This document shows positions 5,845 through 10,352 of a stretch of DNA of 10,352 bases, piece after piece. Made by a program: the position numbers and the translations under genes. The stretch is taken from contig JAQBVH010000053.1 of assembly GCA_027623615.1 (NCBI GenBank), forward strand, positions 1 through 10,352, given 5' to 3'. Position 1 is the first letter of the stretch, and every line of letters begins with the position of its first letter. This DNA comes from Planctomycetota bacterium (lineage in GTDB: Bacteria > Planctomycetota > UBA1135 > GCA-002686595). The notes under the pieces were generated by a model, which saw nothing but the letters and a program-made list of their open reading frames with translations, made no database searches and was not told the DNA's origin.

Positions 5845-7026
5845 GATCCTAACGACAAGAACGAAACCGTACGGCGCTTCCTCAAGTGCGCCAAGAAGAT
5901 GAAGAGCCGCGACGAGCGGCGTCTGATCGACGAGAACCGCAAGGCGAACCATGACCGTCCGAGGCACGCCCCGCGCCAGCGCTCCTGGAACGAGTGGGAC
6001 GAGGACCAGGGCGACGAGGACCTCTTCGAGGCGATGCGTCCGGCCGCTCCCACGGACTTGAGCGGGGCGAAGAAGGTGGGGCTGCCCGAGCTCCCGGACC
6101 TGGCCGCCTCGCCAGGCGAGCCAGATGCGGCCACGACCGTGGGTTGGCTTGTCGCTCCTCGGGGGCGACAGGCCACGGTGCTCACGCCCGATGGGGAGAT
6201 CGAGGCGAACATCCCGCCGCACCTGCGCGCGGGCGGTGCGCTCGTCGTCGGGGACGAGGTGCTGCTCGAGGGGAACAAGGTCCTCGGGCGCAGCGCCCGG
6301 CGCAGCGTCCTCTCGCGCCGGGACCCGGGCTCCGCCCACGCCGAGAAGGTGATCGCCGCCAACGTCGACGTCGGCGTGGTCGTCGTGCCCGCGGGGGGCA
6401 GGCGCCTCAAGGTCGGGCTCGTCGACCGCATGTGGGTCGCCCTCGCGAAGGGCGGGATCGCGCCGGTGGTCGTGATCAACAAGGTCGACCTGGTCGACGA
6501 CCCCGACGAGCGTCGCGAGATCGAGGCTGCCCTCGCCGACTGGTCGGCGCTCGGAGTCACGGCCCTTGCGGCCTCAGCCTCCGACGGCACCGGCCTCGAC
6601 GAGCTGGGAAAGCAGCTGATCGGGCGTACGGCGGTCTTCGTCGGGCAGAGCGGGGTGGGCAAGTCCTCCCTCTTGAACCTGCTGGATCCGGAGGGCGTGC
6701 GCGACGTCAAGGAGATCCGCGACGCGGATGGGCGCGGGCGGCACACGACCAGCGCCTCGACCCTGCGGGAGCTCGGTGACGGGACGCGCCTGATCGACAC
6801 CCCCGGCATCCGCGCCTTCGGACTGCCGGACCTGGAGCCCGAGGACGTACTGGCTGCCTTCCCCGACCTCGCCGACCTCGCGCAGGGGTGCAGATTCCGC
6901 GATTGCAGCCACACCGGCGCTGAGCCGGGCTGCGCCCTCGAGGTCGCGTCGTCAATGGACCCGGACCTGGCACGCCGGCTTACGCGCTTGCGGTCCATCC
7001 TCGCAAGCTTGGACGAGGCGGGTTAG
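5842..7026 (+). CDS. rsgA: Ribosome small-subunit-dependent GTPase RsgA
   Basis: RsgA (YjeQ) is a cytoplasmic GTPase that checks late maturation of the 30S ribosomal subunit. From TTG 5842 the product has 394 residues. After an N-terminal extension of about 95 residues comes an OB fold (about 98-155, with VVGDEV and the 'EKVIAANVDVGVVVV' type junction). The circularly permuted GTPase domain follows in the order that defines the family: G4 NKVD (213-216), G5 SAS (about 245-247), G1 GQSGVGKS (268-275), G2 around HTT (301-303) and G3 DTPG (319-322). The C-terminal zinc site is intact: Cys350, Cys355, His357, Cys364 in CRFRDCSH...GC. All key residues are present, so it should be active. The extension is Lys/Arg-rich at first (KCAKKMKSRDERR) and then acidic (EWDEDQGDED), longer than in E. 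coli RsgA (about 350 residues in total). The DUF3810 gene follows after 9 bases, which suggests co-transcription. Confidence 0.95.
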   Translation: MDPNDKNETVRRFLKCAKKMKSRDERRLIDENRKANHDRPRHAPRQRSWNEWDEDQGDEDLFEAMRPAAPTDLSGAKKVGLPELPDLAASPGEPDAATTVGWLVAPRGRQATVLTPDGEIEANIPPHLRAGGALVVGDEVLLEGNKVLGRSARRSVLSRRDPGSAHAEKVIAANVDVGVVVVPAGGRRLKVGLVDRMWVALAKGGIAPVVVINKVDLVDDPDERREIEAALADWSALGVTALAASASDGTGLDELGKQLIGRTAVFVGQSGVGKSSLLNLLDPEGVRDVKEIRDADGRGRHTTSASTLRELGDGTRLIDTPGIRAFGLPDLEPEDVLAAFPDLADLAQGCRFRDCSHTGAEPGCALEVASSMDPDLARRLTRLRSILASLDEAG

Positions 7027-7035
7027 GTTTCCCCC
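7024..7035 (+). promoter_or_regulatory. TANNNT hexamer 6 bases before the DUF3810 start
   Basis: TAGGTT (7024-7029) overlaps the rsgA stop codon and is followed by exactly 6 bases before ATG 7036. This is the spacing of -10 elements that give leaderless transcripts in some bacteria. There is no recognisable -35 at the right distance, and TAG is fixed by the stop codon, so this may be chance. Confidence 0.2.
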
Positions 7036-8157
7036 ATGGACGCGCCGTCGACGAACGATCGCCCCGTTCGTTGGCGGCGCGCCCTCGCTCTGGTTGCGCT
7101 CGCGCCCCTGGCGTGGGGACTGCTGCACCTCGCCCGGCTCGACCCGTGGCGCACCGAGGCCTGGTACGCCCGGGGGGTGTTCCCCTACGTGCAGCGGGTG
7201 CAAGCCGCGCTCACCTCCTGGAGCCCGGTCTCCATGGCCGAGGTCGTGATCCTCGTCGGCCTGGCCGTGGTCGCCCTGCGCTGCTGGTGGGGCGGACGCT
7301 GCTGGCGGCACGGAAGCCGCAGCCTGCGCAACCTTGGCGCCCACGCGCTGGCCCAGTCCTGCGCGCTGGTGGGGGTGAGCGGGATCACCTTCCAGTGCCT
7401 ATGGGGCTTCAACCACGCCCGGCCGACCCTGGCGGAGTTGATCGGGCTCGAGACCGGGGACATCGAGGTCGAGGAGCTGCGCTCCCTCGTGCGCGCCCTG
7501 CACGACCGGGCCTCCGAGGACCGACCCGAGAACAGCCTGCTCGGGGCCCTGACCCATGTCTGGCGCTGGAAGCCGGAGGAGGACGAGCGCGCAACAGCGA
7601 GCGCGTGGGACCGGGCCGTGCTCGAGCACAGGTTCCTCGATGGGCCGCGCGTGCGCAGCAAGGACGCGCTCGGGTCGCGGCTGTTGACCTTGGCGGGGCT
7701 GACCGGGATCTACTCGCCCTTCACCGGCGAGCCGCACCTCAACGCTCACATGCCGCGGCTGAGTCGCCCCTTCACCGACGCCCACGAGATCGCGCACCAG
7801 CGGGGGATCGCCCGTGAGGACGAGGCCAACTTCGTGGCCTGGCTCGTCTGCAACCACTCGACCGAGCCCTACCATCGCTACTCGGGCAACCTGCTCGCCC
7901 TGTCCTATTCGATCTCCGCCTGGTACGGCCAGCAGCCGGAGGAGGCCCGGACGGAGTTCCTGTCGTTCCGGCCGGAGGTGCGCAGGGACCTGGTCCTGCT
8001 CTGGGACTTCTGGCGCAAGCGCAAGAGCGCCCTGAGTGAGGTCGCCCGAGGGACGAACGACCTGTTCCTCAAGGGCCAGGGGCAGGAGTCCGGAGCGAGG
8101 AGCTACGGGCGCATGGTCGACCTCCTGGTGGCCTGGCGCCGGCGTAGGGCGGACTGA
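7036..8157 (+). CDS. DUF3810 family membrane protein, putative zinc metallopeptidase
   Basis: A 373-residue protein matching the DUF3810 family. Three hydrophobic segments precede the main domain: about 15-33, 67-85 and 103-123. The C-terminal domain carries HEIAH (His250, Glu251, His254) followed by QRGIAREDEANF. The HExxH zinc motif and the nearby acidic EDE (261-263, a possible third ligand) suggest a gluzincin-like metallopeptidase. The family is named only as a domain of unknown function and its substrate is not known to me. The large domain probably lies near the membrane on one side; I cannot fix the topology. ATG 7036 lies 9 bases after the rsgA stop without a Shine-Dalgarno and gives a natural N-terminus (polar, then WRR, then membrane helix). 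Stop is TGA, the only non-TAG stop among the complete genes here. The next gene starts 42 bases later. Confidence 0.85.
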   Translation: MDAPSTNDRPVRWRRALALVALAPLAWGLLHLARLDPWRTEAWYARGVFPYVQRVQAALTSWSPVSMAEVVILVGLAVVALRCWWGGRCWRHGSRSLRNLGAHALAQSCALVGVSGITFQCLWGFNHARPTLAELIGLETGDIEVEELRSLVRALHDRASEDRPENSLLGALTHVWRWKPEEDERATASAWDRAVLEHRFLDGPRVRSKDALGSRLLTLAGLTGIYSPFTGEPHLNAHMPRLSRPFTDAHEIAHQRGIAREDEANFVAWLVCNHSTEPYHRYSGNLLALSYSISAWYGQQPEEARTEFLSFRPEVRRDLVLLWDFWRKRKSALSEVARGTNDLFLKGQGQESGARSYGRMVDLLVAWRRRRAD

Positions 8158-8187
8158 GCTCGAAGCGAGGTCCGGCGCGCGCTCGGA

Positions 8188-8199
8188 TAGACTGCGGCG
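8188..8199 (+). promoter_or_regulatory. TANNNT hexamer 6 bases before the dehydrogenase start
   Basis: TAGACT (8188-8193) is followed by exactly 6 bases and then ATG 8200, with no Shine-Dalgarno in between. It has the same geometry as the element before the gene at 7036. It could be the -10 of a leaderless promoter inside an otherwise tight gene row. No clear -35 is visible upstream. Confidence 0.35.
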
Positions 8200-10352
8200 A
8201 TGGTGCTACGGATTGCCGCCCTCGCCCTGTTCACGTTCGCCCCGCCCGCCCTCGCCCAGCACGAGGTCCCCGACGACGAGGTCTACTCGCCGCGCGTGTC
8301 CGGCGCCTCCGAGGAGGGGCAGCAGGCCATCACGGGCACGATCGTCAGCGCTGGGTTCCGGGTGGAGCTGTTCGCCGCCGAGCCGCACCTCGCGAACCCG
8401 GTGGTGTTTGCGATCGACCCCAAGCTGCGCTTCTTCGTCGCCGAGACGTTCCGGTTGCACGCGGGTGTGACCGACATGCGCAGCCACATGAACTGGCTGC
8501 ACGACGAGCTGGCCTGCCGCACCGTCGAGGACCGCGTCGCGATGATGCGCAAGCACGAGGGCGCCAGGTTCGACGAGCGCTACGCGGTCGAGCACGAGCG
8601 CATCAAGCTGGTCTGGGACGAGGACGGGGACGGCGTGGCCGACACCTCGACCGTCTACGCGGATGGCTTCGCGAACCCGGCCGACGGTATCGCCGCGGGT
8701 GTGCTGCCTCTCGGAGAAGACGTCTACTACGCCTGCATCCCAGACCTGTGGGTGCTGCGAGACGAGGACGGCGACGGGGTCGCGGACCGTCGCAAGTCCC
8801 TGCACACGGGCTGGGGCGTGCACATCGCCCTGCTCGGTCACGACATGCACGGCCTGATGCGCGGCCCGGACGGGCGCCTGTACTGGTCGATCGGCGACCG
8901 GGGCTTCCACGTGGAGCACGAGGGCAAGACCTTCGCCCATCCCCACGCGGGGGCGGTGCTGCGCTCGGAGCTGGACGGGTCGAACCTCGAGGTCTTCGCC
9001 ACCGGCCTGCGCAACCCCCAGGAGCTGTGCTTCGACGATCACGGCAACCTGTGGACCGGGGACAACAACTCGGACGGCGGAGACCGGGCGCGGTGGACCT
9101 ATGTCCTCGAGGGCGCGGAAATCGGCTGGCGCCACGCGTTCCAGTACGTGGGCTTCCCGAACAGCCGCGGACCCTGGAACGCGGAGAAGGTCTGGCATCC
9201 GCCCCATGCGGGGCAGCCGGCCTACACCGTTCCGCCCGTGGCGAACTTCAGCGACGGTCCCTCGGGGCTCGCCTACTATCCCGGCACCGGCTTCGGCCCG
9301 GACTGGCGCGGGCACTTCTTCCTGTGCGACTTCCGTGGTGGCCCCAGCAACTCCGGCGTGCACGCCTTCCGGGTCGAGGCCAAGGGCGCCGGCTTCGAGC
9401 TGGTCGACCCGAAGCGCTTCGTGTGGAACTGCCTGCCGACCGACGTCGACTTCGGGCCGGACGGGAACCTGTACTACTCGGACTGGGTCAACGGCTGGGG
9501 GATGACCGGCAAGGGCCGCATCTACCGGGTGACGACGGACGAGTACGCGGACGAGCGCACGGAGCTGCGCCAGATCTTCGCCGACGGCATGCAGGGCCGC
9601 GAGGCGGCGCAGCTGCGGCGCTTGTTGGGCCACGGGAACCAGCGCGTGCGTCTCGAGGCGCAGTGGGAGCTGGCCGAGCGCGGTGAGCATGCCCTCCTGC
9701 TCGAGGCCGCGACAGACCCGCAGGCGAATGCCCTCGCACGTCTGCACGGTCTGTGGGGACTCGGACACCTGCTGCGAGTCGACGGGCGCGAGGCCGCTCG
9801 CGTCGTGCGCGAGCTCCTCTCCCTGCACGACGATCCGGACCTCGAGGTGCGCGCGCAGCTCTACAAGCTCCTCGGCGACCTGCGCTGGCTGGACGCCGTG
9901 CCGCTCGCCCTGCGAGCCCTCGAGGACGACTCCGCTCGCGTGCGCTCGTTCGCAGCCCAGGCCTTGGGCCAGATGGGGGACGCTCGTGCGTTCGGGCCGC
10001 TGGTCGACCTGCTCGCGAGCAACGACGACCAGGACCCCTGGCTGCGCCACGCGGCGGTGTGGGCCCTCGTGTCCCTCGGGGATGGCGACCGGATCGCGGG
10101 GCTGTCCCAGCACGAGCACCCCGCGGTGCGCCGGGGTGCCGTGGTCGCGCTGCGTCGCCTCGCCCACCCGGGCCTCGCGCGCTTCGTCGCGGACGCGGAC
10201 CGCAGCGTCGTCGCCGAGGCGGCGCGCGCGATCTACGACGCGCCGGTCCCGGAGGCGATGACCGACCTGGCCATGCTGCTGCCCTCGATCACCCCGGGCG
10301 ACGAGCACTACCTGGCACGCCGCGCCCTGCTCGCGAACCGCTACCTCGGCGG
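8200..10352 (+). CDS. PVC-type membrane-bound dehydrogenase-like protein with HEAT repeats, 3'-truncated by window end
   Basis: The frame stays open from ATG 8200 to the window end, giving 717 codons of a longer gene. A Sec signal peptide (MVLRIAALALFTFAPPALA, cleavage likely before Gln20) places it in the periplasm. Residues about 45-445 match the N-terminal domain of the large planctomycete/verrucomicrobial 'membrane-bound dehydrogenase' family (TIGR02604-like, related to PQQ/sorbosone dehydrogenase propellers). Signatures are GLRNPQE, GDNNSDGGDRARW (about 287-299) and a GWR/FQY stretch. Two DEDGDGVAD loops (140-148 and 188-196) look like calcium-binding Asp loops. From about 455 to the end there are HEAT-like helical repeats (VRLEAQWEL, VRAQLYKLLGDL, VRSFAAQALGQM, VRRGAVVALRRL). 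Family members usually continue into a C-terminal cytochrome c-like domain with CxxCH. That part would lie beyond 10352 and is not seen. Substrate unknown; roles in sugar or polysaccharide oxidation are only presumed. Confidence 0.88.
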   Translation, partial: MVLRIAALALFTFAPPALAQHEVPDDEVYSPRVSGASEEGQQAITGTIVSAGFRVELFAAEPHLANPVVFAIDPKLRFFVAETFRLHAGVTDMRSHMNWLHDELACRTVEDRVAMMRKHEGARFDERYAVEHERIKLVWDEDGDGVADTSTVYADGFANPADGIAAGVLPLGEDVYYACIPDLWVLRDEDGDGVADRRKSLHTGWGVHIALLGHDMHGLMRGPDGRLYWSIGDRGFHVEHEGKTFAHPHAGAVLRSELDGSNLEVFATGLRNPQELCFDDHGNLWTGDNNSDGGDRARWTYVLEGAEIGWRHAFQYVGFPNSRGPWNAEKVWHPPHAGQPAYTVPPVANFSDGPSGLAYYPGTGFGPDWRGHFFLCDFRGGPSNSGVHAFRVEAKGAGFELVDPKRFVWNCLPTDVDFGPDGNLYYSDWVNGWGMTGKGRIYRVTTDEYADERTELRQIFADGMQGREAAQLRRLLGHGNQRVRLEAQWELAERGEHALLLEAATDPQANALARLHGLWGLGHLLRVDGREAARVVRELLSLHDDPDLEVRAQLYKLLGDLRWLDAVPLALRALEDDSARVRSFAAQALGQMGDARAFGPLVDLLASNDDQDPWLRHAAVWALVSLGDGDRIAGLSQHEHPAVRRGAVVALRRLAHPGLARFVADADRSVVAEAARAIYDAPVPEAMTDLAMLLPSITPGDEHYLARRALLANRYLG

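Noticed and set aside
5622..6998. A 458-codon open frame on the minus strand across rsgA
   Set aside because: Ser/Arg/Pro-rich shadow of rsgA; the sense frame contains G1, G3, G4 and the zinc site.
8206..10308. A 700-codon open frame on the minus strand
   Set aside because: It is the antisense of the signal-peptide/propeller/HEAT gene. Its translation is His/Val/Arg-rich without recognisable domains.
1..10352. tRNA, rRNA, CRISPR array, insertion sequence or prophage
   Set aside because: I looked for T-loop sequences, regularly spaced repeats, transposase or integrase motifs and terminal inverted repeats, and found none that held up.

Overview
The window is visibly GC-rich with strongly GC-biased third codon positions. 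It most likely comes from a member of the Planctomycetota. The main support is the 3'-terminal gene, which has the layout of the secreted 'PVC-type' membrane-bound dehydrogenases (N-terminal propeller, then HEAT repeats) abundant in Planctomycetes and Verrucomicrobia. The very large Gly-rich, Ig-like lipoprotein and the scarcity of Shine-Dalgarno sequences fit the same assignment. Lineage is inferred from gene families only; there is no rRNA in the window.

Layout. (1) 38-3403, minus strand: an 1121-residue lipoprotein with an N-terminal Big_5/SbsA-like Ig domain and a long Gly-rich repeat centre, ending at a strong hairpin (5-35). (2) 3404-3751: divergent intergenic region. (3) 3752-4207, plus: a small basic/coiled-coil protein of unknown function. 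(4) 4208-4321: a short intergenic stretch with two inverted repeats and a possible promoter. (5) 4322-5383, plus: a complete MamK-like bacterial actin, closed by a 15-bp stem hairpin (5401-5436). (6) 5384-5841: structured non-coding DNA with a 17-codon ORF carrying the best ribosome binding site in the window. (7) 5842-7026 rsgA (ribosome-assembly GTPase, TTG start), 7036-8157 a DUF3810 membrane metallopeptidase-like protein, and 8200 to beyond the window end a secreted dehydrogenase-like HEAT-repeat protein. These three run in the same direction with gaps of 9 and 42 bases.

The most interesting item is the MamK-like actin. MamK is known as the filament that aligns magnetosomes, yet no other magnetosome gene is visible here. 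Its only close neighbour is the small coiled-coil protein upstream. The pair may be a filament/adaptor system with a different cargo; that function is inference. The remaining genes look like ordinary housekeeping and envelope functions and show no clear functional link to the actin.
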